Numbered from the stretch's first letter, positions 8,309 to 16,885 are shown. The stretch is DNA of 64,000 nt from Kitasatospora sp. NBC_00240 (GCF_026342405.1 NZ_JAPEMU010000001.1:2170001-2234000), one strand, 5' to 3'. A program made the numbers and translations. The notes: generated by a model from the sequence alone, not told the origin.

Positions 8309-9048
8309 ACGCCGAACGCGGCCCCCTGCGGGTCCTTGAGGACGGCGATCCGCGGGCCCGCCGGCACCGAGGTGGCCGGCATCAGGACCTCCCCGCCGAG
8401 GGTGGCGGCCCGGGCCGCGGTGCCGTCCACGTCCGCGACGGCGAAGTAGGGCAGCCAGTGCGGCGGCAGGTCGGGCGGGAACTGCTCGCCCATCGCGAGC
8501 ATCCCGCCGAAGTCGGCGCCGTCCAGGCCCCACTGGGTGTAGGACTCGACGACGTTGATCGTCCAGCCGAAGACCGCGGGGTAGAACGCCTCGGCTCCCC
8601 CGGTGTCGCGGGTAAGCAGTTCGACCCAGCCGAGGGCGCCCGGGTCGTTGAAGACGCCGGCGCCGGCGAAGGTGCGGGCCTGCCAGAGCGAGAAGGCCGC
8701 GCCGGACGGGTCGGCGACCACCGCGAACCGGCCGATGTCGAGCACCTCCATGGGCTCCATCAACACCTGCCCGCCGGCGGCGGTGACCCGGGCGACGATG
8801 GCGTCGGCGTCCTCGACGGCGAACGAGACCGTCCACGCGGTGCGCTGCGCGGGCCCGTACAGCGGGCTGAGGCCGGCGGCCGCGACGTCGCCCAGGTGCA
8901 TGACGGTGTAGCCGCCGGCCTCCGGACGCGGGTCGGTCTCGGCGCGCCAGCCGAAGAGTTCGCCGTAGAAGGCTTTGGCGGCCGCCGGGTCCGCGGTGGT
9001 GATCTCGGCCCAGCTGGGTGCTCCGACGGTCACTTCGGTCTGCTTCAT
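8284..9048 (-). CDS. Two-domain VOC (glyoxalase/bleomycin resistance fold) protein
   Basis: The 254-residue product carries two vicinal-oxygen-chelate domains, about residues 8-120 and 135-250. Each has the AKAFYGELFGW-like or AEAFYPAVFGW-like helix and a closing DPxGAAFxLW/VY strand. Such double VOC proteins act as dioxygenases, glyoxalase-like enzymes or antibiotic-binding proteins. Several potential metal ligands (H52 region, E near strand ends) are present but not in a pattern that fixes a substrate. The start has GAGAGGAA upstream. It is transcribed alone toward lnt, with overlapping 3' ends. Confidence 0.88.
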   Translation of the reverse strand: MKQTEVTVGAPSWAEITTADPAAAKAFYGELFGWRAETDPRPEAGGYTVMHLGDVAAAGLSPLYGPAQRTAWTVSFAVEDADAIVARVTAAGGQVLMEPMEVLDIGRFAVVADPSGAAFSLWQARTFAGAGVFNDPGALGWVELLTRDTGGAEAFYPAVFGWTINVVESYTQWGLDGADFGGMLAMGEQFPPDLPPHWLPYFAVADVDGTAARAATLGGEVLMPATSVPAGPRIAVLKDPQGAAFGVYRAGTGG

Positions 9049-9290
9049 CTGTCCGCGTTCCTCTCGGGCGGTCCGGGTGGGCGGTCGGTCCCCGACCCTC
9101 GGGGATGCGCCCTTCCACAGAATGCGGCGGGGCGGGCCGGGTGGCGCGGGGCTGCTGGGCCGAACGTGACGGCAGCCCCGGAAGGGAGTTGTTCAAATTG
9201 GAACTACGAGGTACGGTCGATCCTCGTCCACCCGTTCGGATCCGGCCTTCCCGCCCTCCGGACCACCCACCGCAGCATCGGAGGCCCGGC

Positions 9291-9914
9291 ATGCCGCAGC
9301 ACGGCACCGCCACCGTGCGCTCTCGCGTGCGCATCCCGCTGACCTTCCCCGACGGCTACCACGCCGACGCCGAGGTCTTCACCTTCCACGGCCTCACCGA
9401 CGGCGCCGAGCACCTGGCGCTCGCCCTCGGCGAGGTGCGCGGCACCCCGCTGGTGCGGCTGCACTCCGAGTGCCTCACCGGCGACGTGTTCGGCTCCGAC
9501 CGCTGCGACTGCGGGCCGCAGCTGCGCGAGTCCGTCGAGCGGATCAGCGAGGCCGGCGGGTACCTGCTCTACCTGCGCCAGGAAGGCCGCGGCATAGGCC
9601 TCTACAACAAGCTGGACGCCTACGCCCTGCAGGACGCCGGCCTGGACACCTACGACGCCAACACCGCCCTCGGCCTGCCCGAGGACGGCCGGGACTACAC
9701 GGCCGCCGCGCAGATGCTGGCCGCCCTCGGCGCCCCCGCGATCGACCTGCTCAGCAACAACCCCGACAAGGCGGCCCAGCTGTCCGCGCTCGGCGTCGAG
9801 GTGGGGCTGCGGGTGCCGACCGGCGTGCACCTGTCCGAGAGCAACGTCCGCTACCTCCGGGCCAAGGTCGAGCGCACCGGCCACTCCATCGACCTGCCGA
9901 GCCTGGTCGGCTGA
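9291..9914 (+). CDS. ribA: GTP cyclohydrolase II, stand-alone
   Basis: The 207-residue product contains RLHSECLTGDVFGSDRCDCG (residues about 57-76) with the three zinc cysteines of GTP cyclohydrolase II, and YLRQEGRGIGL with the catalytic Arg/Glu region. It opens GTP to 2,5-diamino-6-ribosylamino-4(3H)-pyrimidinone phosphate, the first riboflavin step. There is no fused RibB domain and no other rib gene nearby, so this may be a paralogue feeding flavin supply or specialised metabolism rather than the main riboflavin operon. ATG 9291 is chosen with GGAGG about 7 nt upstream; the longer frame from 9018 antisense to the VOC gene is spurious. Confidence 0.94.
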   Translation: MPQHGTATVRSRVRIPLTFPDGYHADAEVFTFHGLTDGAEHLALALGEVRGTPLVRLHSECLTGDVFGSDRCDCGPQLRESVERISEAGGYLLYLRQEGRGIGLYNKLDAYALQDAGLDTYDANTALGLPEDGRDYTAAAQMLAALGAPAIDLLSNNPDKAAQLSALGVEVGLRVPTGVHLSESNVRYLRAKVERTGHSIDLPSLVG

Positions 9915-9952
9915 CCCGGCATCCAGGGCGCCGAGCGGCCCTGGATGCCGGG
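9915..9952 (+). terminator. Strong hairpin after ribA
   Basis: Two perfect 15-bp arms (9915-9929 and 9938-9952) flank an 8-base loop immediately after the stop codon. No T tract follows. Confidence 0.75.
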
Positions 9953-10006
9953 GGCCGCCGGGCGGTGCACTCTGGTCTGGGGGCTTCCGCAGAAGGAGGA
10001 CACCTG

Positions 10007-10069
10007 ATGCCGGTGCACCACCGGATCCTGCCCACCCCGGGCCTGCGGCGCCCCGGACGACCGACGTGA
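10007..10069 (+). CDS. 20-residue leader ORF coupled to the flavin oxidoreductase
   Basis: ATG 10007 lies behind an excellent ribosome site, GAAGGAGG, while the large gene downstream has none of its own. The peptide (begins MPVHHRILPT) is basic and Pro-rich and ends with a TGA that overlaps the next GTG start as GTGA. This layout predicts that ribosomes load on the small frame and re-initiate on the oxidoreductase. The adjacent HH and the PGLRRPGRP tail give no clear attenuator signal such as a run of one amino acid. Confidence 0.6.
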   Translation: MPVHHRILPTPGLRRPGRPT

Positions 10070-11289
10070 CCGGCCCGGCCGCCGTACCGGTCACCGTGAT
10101 CGGCGCCGGACCGTACGGCCTCGCCACCGCCGCCCACCTGCGCGCCCACCGGGTACCCGCCCGAGTGCTGGGCGAGCCGATGGACGGCTGGCGGGCCTGG
10201 ATGCCGCGCGGGATGTACCTGAAGTCCACCCCGCGCGCCTCGAACATCTCCGACCCGGACGGCACCCACCGCCTGAGCGACTTCCGGGCCGGGCAGGGGC
10301 AACCGCCGGTCGGCGACAGGTACCCGATCCCGGTCGAGGAGTTCATCCGCTACGGCGAGTGGTTCCAGCGGCGCTGCGTGCCGGAGGTCGAGCGCGCCGT
10401 GGTGACCCGCGTGGAGTACCGGCGCGACGGGTTCCAGGTCTCCCTCCAAGGCGGCGAGAGCTACACCAGCAACGCGGTGGTGATGGCCACCGGACTGCGC
10501 CCGTACGCCCGGGTGCCGGCCGAACTGGCCCCGCTCCTCGACCTCGGCCTGGCCTCGCACACCTGCGACCACGCCGACCTGACCGCCTTCGCCGGTCAGC
10601 GCGTCGCGGTGATCGGCGCCGGCCAGTCCGCGCTGGAGAGCGCCGCGCTGCTGACCGAGGCCGGCGCGACGGCGACCGTGGTCGCCAGGACGGGGCAGGT
10701 GCTGTTCGGCACCCCGCCCGAGAGCGACCTCAGCGGTGACCGCGGGCTGCCCCGGCGGTTGGCCAAGCCCGGCTCCAACCTCGGCCCCGGCTGGTCGCAC
10801 GTGGCCTTCAGCCGCGCCCCGCACGCCTTCCCGTACCTGCCGGACAGCACCCGGGCGCACCTGGTGCGCACGGTGCTCGGCCCGTCCGGGGCCTGGTGGC
10901 TGCGGGACCGCGTCGAGGGCCGGGTGCCGGTGCTGACCGGGTGCACGATCCGCTCGGTCGAGCAGGCCGACGGGCAGCTGCGGCTCGGCCTCCAGGGGCC
11001 GGGCGGGCGGAGCGAGACCCTGGAGGCCGACCATGTGCTGGCCGCCACCGGGTACGGGGTCGACATCGACCGGCTCGACATCCTGGACCAGGGACTGCGC
11101 CGGGCCGTGCGCCGGGGGAACGGCGGCGCACCACGGCTCTCCGCCAGCTTCGAGTCCTCCGTCCCCGGGCTGTACTTCACCGGGCTCTCGGCGGCCGACA
11201 CCTTCGGGCCGGTCCTGCGCTTCGTCTGCGGCACCGCCTTCGCCGCCGGCCGGACCAGCCGGGGGATCGCCGCCGCGCAGGGGCGCTGA
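10066..11289 (+). CDS. FAD/NAD(P)-dependent monooxygenase-like protein
   Basis: The 407-residue product begins with VTVIGAGPYGLATAAHLRA, a GxGxxG FAD-binding Rossmann motif, and has a second one, VAVIGAGQSALESAALL, near residue 182 for NAD(P). The order matches flavin-containing and lysine/ornithine-type N-monooxygenases, which hydroxylate amines or perform Baeyer-Villiger oxidations. The C-terminal ATGYGVDID and GLYFTGLSAADTFGP segments are typical FAD-contact regions. The GTG start lacks its own ribosome site and depends on the 20-codon ORF. It faces the glycan cluster end-to-end, so a role with that cluster is possible but not shown. Confidence 0.85.
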   Translation: MTGPAAVPVTVIGAGPYGLATAAHLRAHRVPARVLGEPMDGWRAWMPRGMYLKSTPRASNISDPDGTHRLSDFRAGQGQPPVGDRYPIPVEEFIRYGEWFQRRCVPEVERAVVTRVEYRRDGFQVSLQGGESYTSNAVVMATGLRPYARVPAELAPLLDLGLASHTCDHADLTAFAGQRVAVIGAGQSALESAALLTEAGATATVVARTGQVLFGTPPESDLSGDRGLPRRLAKPGSNLGPGWSHVAFSRAPHAFPYLPDSTRAHLVRTVLGPSGAWWLRDRVEGRVPVLTGCTIRSVEQADGQLRLGLQGPGGRSETLEADHVLAATGYGVDIDRLDILDQGLRRAVRRGNGGAPRLSASFESSVPGLYFTGLSAADTFGPVLRFVCGTAFAAGRTSRGIAAAQGR

Positions 11290-11305
11290 CCGAAGCGGCG
11301 CCCCT
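11279..11305. terminator. Short hairpin between convergent genes
   Basis: AGGGGCGC (11279-11286) can pair with GCGCCCCT (11298-11305) just after the oxidoreductase stop. It could act in either direction; no T tract is present. Confidence 0.45.
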
Positions 11306-11347
11306 GGCGCGCGGGAGCCGGCACGCGGGTGAGGGGCCGGGGGCGGT

Positions 11348-12580
11348 TCAGCTCCGGCGGACGCTCCCGGCCAGCACCCGTGCCACGGAGCAGCCGAACC
11401 GGGCCACCTCCGCGACCGAGGGCGCGAGATCGTCCCGGCAGAGCCAGGCCCGCTCGGTGGTCCGGCGGGGCCAGACGTCACGCGGCGGGCGGCGCTCCCC
11501 CCAGGAGGTGGCCAGCACCGACAGCAGGTCGATCTGCCCCACCCCGAAGCTGCGCGACAGCTGGGCTCCCGGGGGCACCGGGCGCCCGGTGAGCGAGAGG
11601 TGCAGGGCGCGCACCACGTCCACCCCGTCCTCCGTCTCGAAGAGGCGGAACTGCGCGCCCGTCCGCGGGTTGAAGTCGACCAGTTTGTAGCGGCCGTCGC
11701 GGAGGTCCAGCCGCCAGTCCAGGTCGGCGACGCCGCGGTAGCCGATCCGCCGGCAGAGCCGGGCCGCCAGCTCGGCCAGCTCCGGGTTGGGACAGGCGCG
11801 GGCCCGCGCGGTGACGCCCCGCCCGGGCGGCCAGGAGCGCAGTTTGCGGCCGGTGAAGAGCACCAGCGGCTCGCCGTCCGGCCCGCAGCACAGGTGGGTG
11901 ATCCAGTCCTCCGCCTGCGCCGCCGGCAGGTACTCCTGGGCGAGGACGGAGGCCCGGCCGTCGGCGGGCGCGGCCCGGGCCCAGGCGGCGAGCAGCTCCG
12001 CCTCGTCCCTGATCACCGTGGTGTGGCCGACCACCGGGTGGCGCAGCCGGGTGAACGGCTCCAGGTTCTTCAGCACCAGCGGGTACCCCCAGCGACGGCC
12101 CGCCTCGACCAGGCCGGCCCGGTCCGCCGGGGCGCAGGCGTGCGGCGTGGGCACGCCGGCGTCCTGGCAGATCGCGTGCAGGTCCACCTTGTTGGCGAGC
12201 CGGCGGGGCAGCGCGGCCGGCACCGGCGGCAGCAGGAAGTACGGGGCCAGCTCCTCGCGGTGCTCGGCGAGCAGGACGGCGGACTCGTCGTCGGTGGCCA
12301 CCACCACGCTGGGCCGGCCGATCGCCCGGCCGGCGGCCACGATGGCCGCCAGCAGTTCCTCGGGGGGCTCCCGCCCGGTGCTGGGCCGTACGAAGGCCCC
12401 GGTCAGGTAGCGGGAGACGGCCGTCGGGGTGAACCGGTCCTCGACCATGGCGTAGACGGGCACGCCGAGCCGACCGAACGAGCGCACCGCACCGAGGTGG
12501 CTCGGTGTCTGCGGGTAGCGCCCCACTTTGACCGCGAGCACGGGGACCTCGGGGTCGAGGGCTGGTCCGCTGCGTCCCAT
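11348..12580 (-). CDS. ATP-grasp carboxylate-amine ligase
   Basis: The 410-residue product resembles the large predicted ATP-grasp family related to carbamoyl-phosphate synthase and D-aspartate ligase. N-terminal VLAVKVGRYPQTPSHLGAVR and VPVYAMVEDRF form the pre-ATP-grasp Rossmann part; RRLANKVDLHAICQ, PLVLKNLEP (ATP lysine), VLAQEYLP and the metal-binding end LVDFNPRTGAQFRL follow. Such enzymes join a carboxylate to an amine through an acyl phosphate. The gene is last in the minus-strand glycan cluster, 21 bp after the GH16 gene, with GAGGAGA 8 nt before the ATG. It may amidate or aminoacylate a sugar or lipid carrier. The substrate is unknown. Confidence 0.85.
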   Translation of the reverse strand: MGRSGPALDPEVPVLAVKVGRYPQTPSHLGAVRSFGRLGVPVYAMVEDRFTPTAVSRYLTGAFVRPSTGREPPEELLAAIVAAGRAIGRPSVVVATDDESAVLLAEHREELAPYFLLPPVPAALPRRLANKVDLHAICQDAGVPTPHACAPADRAGLVEAGRRWGYPLVLKNLEPFTRLRHPVVGHTTVIRDEAELLAAWARAAPADGRASVLAQEYLPAAQAEDWITHLCCGPDGEPLVLFTGRKLRSWPPGRGVTARARACPNPELAELAARLCRRIGYRGVADLDWRLDLRDGRYKLVDFNPRTGAQFRLFETEDGVDVVRALHLSLTGRPVPPGAQLSRSFGVGQIDLLSVLATSWGERRPPRDVWPRRTTERAWLCRDDLAPSVAEVARFGCSVARVLAGSVRRS

Positions 12581-12601
12581 GCCGGCGTCTCCTCGGGTCT
12601 C

Positions 12602-13954
12602 TCAGTGCTGCCAGACCCCGACCCACTGGACGTGGAGCTGGGCGGAGTCGACGGTGGGCGGCGGTGACTGGAGGTACCCCACCGCGAGATTGATGACCAG
12701 CTCCATCGCGACGTTCGGGACCTGCGAGGCATCGGTCACCTGGAACCTTTGTACCCCGTCGACGTACCAGGTGACCGAGTCCGGCTCCCAGTCCAACGCG
12801 AAGACGTGGTATCCCGAGGCGAAGTCCGCCGGCCCGAAGAAGCGTCCCACGTGCGCGTCGTTGCCGTCGGGGGTACGCCAGTGCAGATTCATGTTCACGG
12901 ACTGGTTGCTGTTGGGGAACTCGGCGATGTCCAGCTCCGGCGGGGTGCCGCGGGTCTCGGCGGGAATCAGCCAGAAGGCCGGGAAGAACCCGGCTGGCTC
13001 CGCCGGAACGTTGATGGCCGCGGCGAAGTAACCGTAGGTGAAGGTGTGGCGGGGCTGACTGTCGTACGAGTCACGGCCGGTGCTGACCATGCCGGAGGCC
13101 CAGGGGTACGTCCGGCCGTCGCTGCCGTGCTGCTTGCCGCGCAGGGCGTTCAGGGTGAGGACGCCGTCGGCGACCCCGACCTGGCCGGGCTGGTACCACT
13201 CCTCCTCGCCGTTGCCCGCGTTGGTGCAGCCGCCGCCGAGCACCCAGTCGTAGCAGGTCACCCAGTCGGCCGAATTCAGCACCGTCCCGTCGAAGTCGTC
13301 CCGGAAGACCTGGTGCCAGGGGCCGGGGGCCACCGGCTGGTCGGTGAGGACGGGCGCCTGGGCCGTCCCGGGGGTGCCGGACGGCTCGGGGTCCGCGGTC
13401 AGCGGCCGCCCGGAGCTGCCGAGGGCGCCGCCGCAGGCCGTGCCGGACAGGAGCAGGACGGCGACCAGCAGGCCGCCGGCCCGTCGCTGCGCCGTCCGGC
13501 GGCCAGGGCCGGGCGGGGCGGCCGCAGGCGGGGGCGGCCGCACCGCCCCGGCCTCCGTCGGGGGTGGCTTGGAGGGCCGCCGCACCTGCTCGGGGGCGGT
13601 CCGGTGGCGGCGCGGCAGCAGCACCAGCGCCGTGGTCAGCGCCGCCAGCACGGCCAGCGCCCGGGCCACGGTGAACACACCGCCCAGGAAGAACACCACC
13701 GCCACCAGCAGTGCCGCCGAGGTGCTCAGCGCCACCACCAGGGCGGCCGCGGCCGACCGGCCGGGCCAGGCGGCCAGCGGCCCCGGCGTGGGCCGGGCCC
13801 GCAGCACCAGGGCGAGGCCCGGGCAGAACAGCAGGAAGGCGGTGGTCAGCGCGACCCGCAACGGGTCGGCGACCGGCAGCCGGGTGGCCGCGAGGGCCGC
13901 CCAGCCGGAGAGGGCGAGCACCCCGCGCGGGGTGATCCACGGCGGTTTCCTCAT
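12602..13954 (-). CDS. GH16 glycoside hydrolase lipoprotein with N-terminal membrane domain (fusion)
   Basis: The 450-residue frame has two parts. Residues 1-125 contain about four hydrophobic segments and start MRKPPWITPRGVLAL. Residues about 160-175 form a second signal-like helix ending LLSGTAC, a lipobox, followed by a GH16 domain with the catalytic ELDIAE motif near residue 355. GH16 enzymes cleave beta-glucans, agars or similar glycans. An internal GTG at 13543 has GGAGG 8 nt upstream and would yield a 313-residue conventional GH16 lipoprotein, so the frame may make two products, or two ancestral neighbours may have fused. The start at 13954 sits behind triplicated AGGTGGG boxes. In the cluster it could trim or release an exported glycan. 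Confidence 0.85.
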   Translation of the reverse strand: MRKPPWITPRGVLALSGWAALAATRLPVADPLRVALTTAFLLFCPGLALVLRARPTPGPLAAWPGRSAAAALVVALSTSAALLVAVVFFLGGVFTVARALAVLAALTTALVLLPRRHRTAPEQVRRPSKPPPTEAGAVRPPPPAAAPPGPGRRTAQRRAGGLLVAVLLLSGTACGGALGSSGRPLTADPEPSGTPGTAQAPVLTDQPVAPGPWHQVFRDDFDGTVLNSADWVTCYDWVLGGGCTNAGNGEEEWYQPGQVGVADGVLTLNALRGKQHGSDGRTYPWASGMVSTGRDSYDSQPRHTFTYGYFAAAINVPAEPAGFFPAFWLIPAETRGTPPELDIAEFPNSNQSVNMNLHWRTPDGNDAHVGRFFGPADFASGYHVFALDWEPDSVTWYVDGVQRFQVTDASQVPNVAMELVINLAVGYLQSPPPTVDSAQLHVQWVGVWQH

Positions 13955-13971
13955 CACTGTGCCCACCTCAT
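13954..13971 (-). CDS. Five-residue mini-ORF overlapping the GH16 start
   Basis: ATG 13971 reads MRWAQ and stops with a TGA that shares its A with the GH16 ATG (TGATG). It has the same AGGTGGG-7 nt-ATG spacing as the GH16 start because both lie in the triplicated repeat. Translation of this mini-ORF could feed or compete with the GH16 start. It may equally be an accident of the repeat. Confidence 0.25.
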   Translation of the reverse strand: MRWAQ

Positions 13972-14005
13972 CACTGTGCCCACCTGCCGGCCACTGTGCC
14001 CACCT
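13955..14005. repeat. Three direct copies of CACTGTGCCCACCT
   Basis: Copies at 13955-13968, 13972-13985 and 13992-14005 fill the whole gap between the GT-C-like gene and the GH16 gene. Read on the minus strand each copy gives AGGTGGGCACAGTG, a usable ribosome site, and two of them are followed at once by ATG. Confidence 0.9.
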
Positions 14006-16005
14006 CACCGGGGACGGGCGGCGAACAGGCCGGTGCCGGCCACCGGCGTCACGTGGCGGTACACCACGGCGTCGTGGTTGGCGAAGACCGGTCGCAGGGT
14101 CGACATGTCGGACGCCGCGAGCCGCACCTTCCCGAGGGTGTCCGCCGGGAAGACCCCGGTCAGCTCGCACTCGGCGGCCTGGGCCCGGGTCAGCACCAGG
14201 AAGGAGGGGCCGACCACCCGGGGGTCGGACATCGTGCTCTCCAACGTGGAGGCCGGGTCGGCCAGCAGGGCCTGCCGGTCGGCGACGCTCTGTTGGGCCA
14301 GCACGGTGCGCACCCGTTGCTCGTAGCGCATTTCGAACCCGGGCAGGTCCGCGGTGAGGACCACGATCTGGGAGCCGGGCGGCGCGTTCTCGGCGAGGTA
14401 CTGACCGGCGGCGACCTCCTGCGGGGTGAAGTAGTTGATGGCTTCCTTGCTGTAGTAGCCGCAGAGCGTCCCGGCGAGCAGGGCCAGCAGCACCACCGAA
14501 CGGACCACTGTCCCGGTCCGGGGGAAGCGCGGCGTCCGGACGATCAGGGTGGCGATCAGGAAGGCGGCGGCCGGCAGGGCGAAGAGGTAGGCCCGGAAGA
14601 TCATCTCGCCGCCGTACGGGTTGGCCAGGAGCAGCGGGAACGGTGCCAGCAGGAGCAGCGGCAGCGGCGTCCGGCGCCAGCGGCGGCGCAGCACCGCCGC
14701 GAAGGCCAACAGCAGGACGGTGGCGGTCAGTCCGCGGTCCACCCAGGAGGCCATCACCTGGGCCGGCGCCGCGGCGGCCAGCCCGGCGAAACCCGACACC
14801 GCGTTGCGGTCCGGCGAGGAGAGCGCGCCGACCAGGGCGCTGATGTTCGACGCGAGGTACGGGCGTGCCACGGTGGCGTCCCAGAGCAGGGTCATGCCGG
14901 CCGCGGCGGCCAGCACCGGCAGCACCACCGCGCGGTTGGCCCGGGGCAGTGCGAGCAGCAGCAGGAAGCTGATCAGCATCATCGGCGTCAGCGGGTGTGA
15001 GGTGACGATGGCCCCGATGAGTACCAGCAGCAGCCCGAACGGGGCGAGCCGCCAGCCGCCGCGGGAGGGGGCGTCGGCGAGCAGCGTCAGGGCCCGCGCG
15101 CCCGGCGCCCCGCCTCCCGGGGATTCGACGGTCGAAGGTTCGGCTCCCGGGGACTCGACCGCCGGGGACTTGGCCGCCGGGGGCTCGGCTCCCGGGGACT
15201 TGGCCGCCGGGGACTTGGCCGCCGCGCGCCGGGCCGCCAGTTGGCGCAGGACCAGCCCGATCACGATCAGGAACAGGAAGTAGGCGAAGGCCTGGGGCGC
15301 GAAGTAGTCCTGCCCGACCCAGGAGGTCGCGAAGTACAGCCAGACCCCGCCCCAGACCAGGCGCCGGTCCTTGGTGAGCGAGCGGTAGATCAGCAGCAGC
15401 GGGCCGATCAGCAGGACGTTGGCCAGCACCGGGTACCAGGAGGCGTAGCCGAGCGCCGAGTGCAGGCCGGTCGCCCGCAGGAACAGCGCGTTCAGGTCGA
15501 AGAAGCCGGGCCACCGGTTGTAGATGTCCAGCTCGTGGGCGTTCGGGACGGTGCCGTTGTGCCGCATCACGGCGTCGACGATGGCGATGTGCTTCCAGGC
15601 CCAGGCGTACCGCAGGGTCGGGTAGAGCACGCTGGGGGTGGCGTGCACCATCGCGATCAGGCCCAGCACGTAGGCGGCCGGCCAGCGCTGCGGCAGCTTC
15701 TGGTCGCGCAGCACGGCGACGAAGCCGACGGTGATGACCACCAGGCCCAGCCAGAACGGCAGCGGGAGCGCCTGGAGCAGTCCCAGGTCGCCCATCCGGT
15801 CGAGGCGGGCGCCGCGCAGCGCCAGCAGCCAGAGGATCATCGCGATCGGCAGCGGCGCGCGAACCGCCCAGCCGGCCCGGCCCGGCCCGCCGGGGCCGGT
15901 GAGCCGCTGCCGGAGGGTCGGGCGGACGGGCCGCACGGCCGGGCCTGAGCGGCGGGCCCGGCGGGTGGGCGGGCGCGGCGTGTCGGTGATCTGCTGCTCA
16001 ATCAT
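14005..16005 (-). CDS. Multi-pass membrane protein, GT-C or Wzy-like
   Basis: The 666-residue product has a proline/arginine-rich cytoplasmic start, about a dozen membrane helices, and a soluble C-terminal domain of roughly 150 residues with PGSQIVVLTADLPGFEMRY. The long first outer loop carries HNGTVPNAHELDIYNRWPGF, reminiscent of GT-C glycosyltransferases where acidic residues near helix 1-2 are catalytic; a polymerase (Wzy) role is also possible. A repeated KSPAAKSPGAEPP linker sits between helices near residue 285. ATG 16005 follows GAGGAGG by 8 nt; the longer frame upstream is ignored. It lies between the deacetylase and GH16 genes of the glycan cluster. Confidence 0.75.
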   Translation of the reverse strand: MIEQQITDTPRPPTRRARRSGPAVRPVRPTLRQRLTGPGGPGRAGWAVRAPLPIAMILWLLALRGARLDRMGDLGLLQALPLPFWLGLVVITVGFVAVLRDQKLPQRWPAAYVLGLIAMVHATPSVLYPTLRYAWAWKHIAIVDAVMRHNGTVPNAHELDIYNRWPGFFDLNALFLRATGLHSALGYASWYPVLANVLLIGPLLLIYRSLTKDRRLVWGGVWLYFATSWVGQDYFAPQAFAYFLFLIVIGLVLRQLAARRAAAKSPAAKSPGAEPPAAKSPAVESPGAEPSTVESPGGGAPGARALTLLADAPSRGGWRLAPFGLLLVLIGAIVTSHPLTPMMLISFLLLLALPRANRAVVLPVLAAAAGMTLLWDATVARPYLASNISALVGALSSPDRNAVSGFAGLAAAAPAQVMASWVDRGLTATVLLLAFAAVLRRRWRRTPLPLLLLAPFPLLLANPYGGEMIFRAYLFALPAAAFLIATLIVRTPRFPRTGTVVRSVVLLALLAGTLCGYYSKEAINYFTPQEVAAGQYLAENAPPGSQIVVLTADLPGFEMRYEQRVRTVLAQQSVADRQALLADPASTLESTMSDPRVVGPSFLVLTRAQAAECELTGVFPADTLGKVRLAASDMSTLRPVFANHDAVVYRHVTPVAGTGLFAARPR

Positions 16006-16060
16006 CCGACTGCCTCCTCGGGATGGCCGCCACACGGTGACGGGTCTCGCACGGTGTCCA

Positions 16061-16873
16061 TCACAGCAACTCCGGTCCGCCGACCGGGCTGCCCAGCGCG
16101 GCCCGCAGCCGCCGGTAGGTCCGCCAGCCCTTGGTCGCCAGGCGTTCGGGGGCCGGTGCCACACCGGCGCCGCGGCCCGCGGCCCAGTCGCGGAACACGG
16201 CCGGCGGGGTGTCGTTGCGGACCATCAGGCGGGAGATCCGCATCGGGTCGTCCGCGTTCGAGCTGAACCTGTTGCCCACCGCGGTCGCCGACGTCCACCC
16301 GGCCTGGCGCACCTTGGTGCGCAGCGCGGGGCTGGAGTAGCCGTGCGGGTAGGCGAAGGCCGTGGCCTCGTGGCCGAGCGCCTCCTCCAGCCGGCGTTTG
16401 CTGCCGACGACCTCGTCGGCGCTCTGCCGGGCGTGGACGGTGTCCAGCTGGGCGTGGGTCTGGGAGTGGCCGCCGATCTCGATGCCGACGGCGTCCAGCA
16501 TGGTGACCTGGCGCCAGTTCAGCATCCGGGCGGGCGGGAGCAGGCTGCCGGTGGGCTGCCCGCCGGGCGGGTGGACGGCCCCGACGGTGATGTAGAGGGT
16601 GGCCGGCATGCCCAGGTCGGCGAGGACCGGCGCGACCGTCCAGTAGAAGTCGGCGAAGCCGTCGTCGAAGGTCAGGACGGCCGAGCCGGGCGGCAGCGGT
16701 GGTCCGCCGTGGAGGGCGGAGACCAGTCGGCGCAGGGGTACCACCGACAGGCCGCTGTCCGTGATCCGGTCGAGCTGCTCCCGGAAGACGCGTGGGGTCA
16801 CGGTGAAGGGCGCGATCCACGACGGCGGGTCGTCCGACACCGAGTGGTAGAGGAAGACCGGCACGGCCATCAT
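16061..16873 (-). CDS. Polysaccharide deacetylase (NodB domain, CE4)
   Basis: The 270-residue protein has the CE4 motif set: TFDDGF (catalytic base and metal Asp) near residue 71, GGHSQTH with the HxxxH metal pair near 138, and FAYPHG near 165. Such enzymes remove acetyl groups from N-acetylated sugars in glycans. No clear signal peptide is present; MMAVPVFLYHS begins almost directly with the domain, so it may act in the cytoplasm on lipid-linked sugars or be exported by another route. ATG 16873 is preferred because GAGGAG lies 8 nt upstream; a GTG at 16882 is too close to that site. Confidence 0.9.
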   Translation of the reverse strand: MMAVPVFLYHSVSDDPPSWIAPFTVTPRVFREQLDRITDSGLSVVPLRRLVSALHGGPPLPPGSAVLTFDDGFADFYWTVAPVLADLGMPATLYITVGAVHPPGGQPTGSLLPPARMLNWRQVTMLDAVGIEIGGHSQTHAQLDTVHARQSADEVVGSKRRLEEALGHEATAFAYPHGYSSPALRTKVRQAGWTSATAVGNRFSSNADDPMRISRLMVRNDTPPAVFRDWAAGRGAGVAPAPERLATKGWRTYRRLRAALGSPVGGPELL

Positions 16874-16885
16874 GATCAACACTCC

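Noticed and set aside
6788-9334. 848-residue minus frame across lnt and the VOC gene
   Set aside because: Low-complexity Arg/Gly/Ala translation; it crosses two real genes with recognisable domains in other frames.
12602-15514. 970-residue reading of the GH16 frame from position 15514
   Set aside because: The upstream 520 residues are antisense-type shadow of the GT-C-like gene; the real start is at 13954 or 13543.
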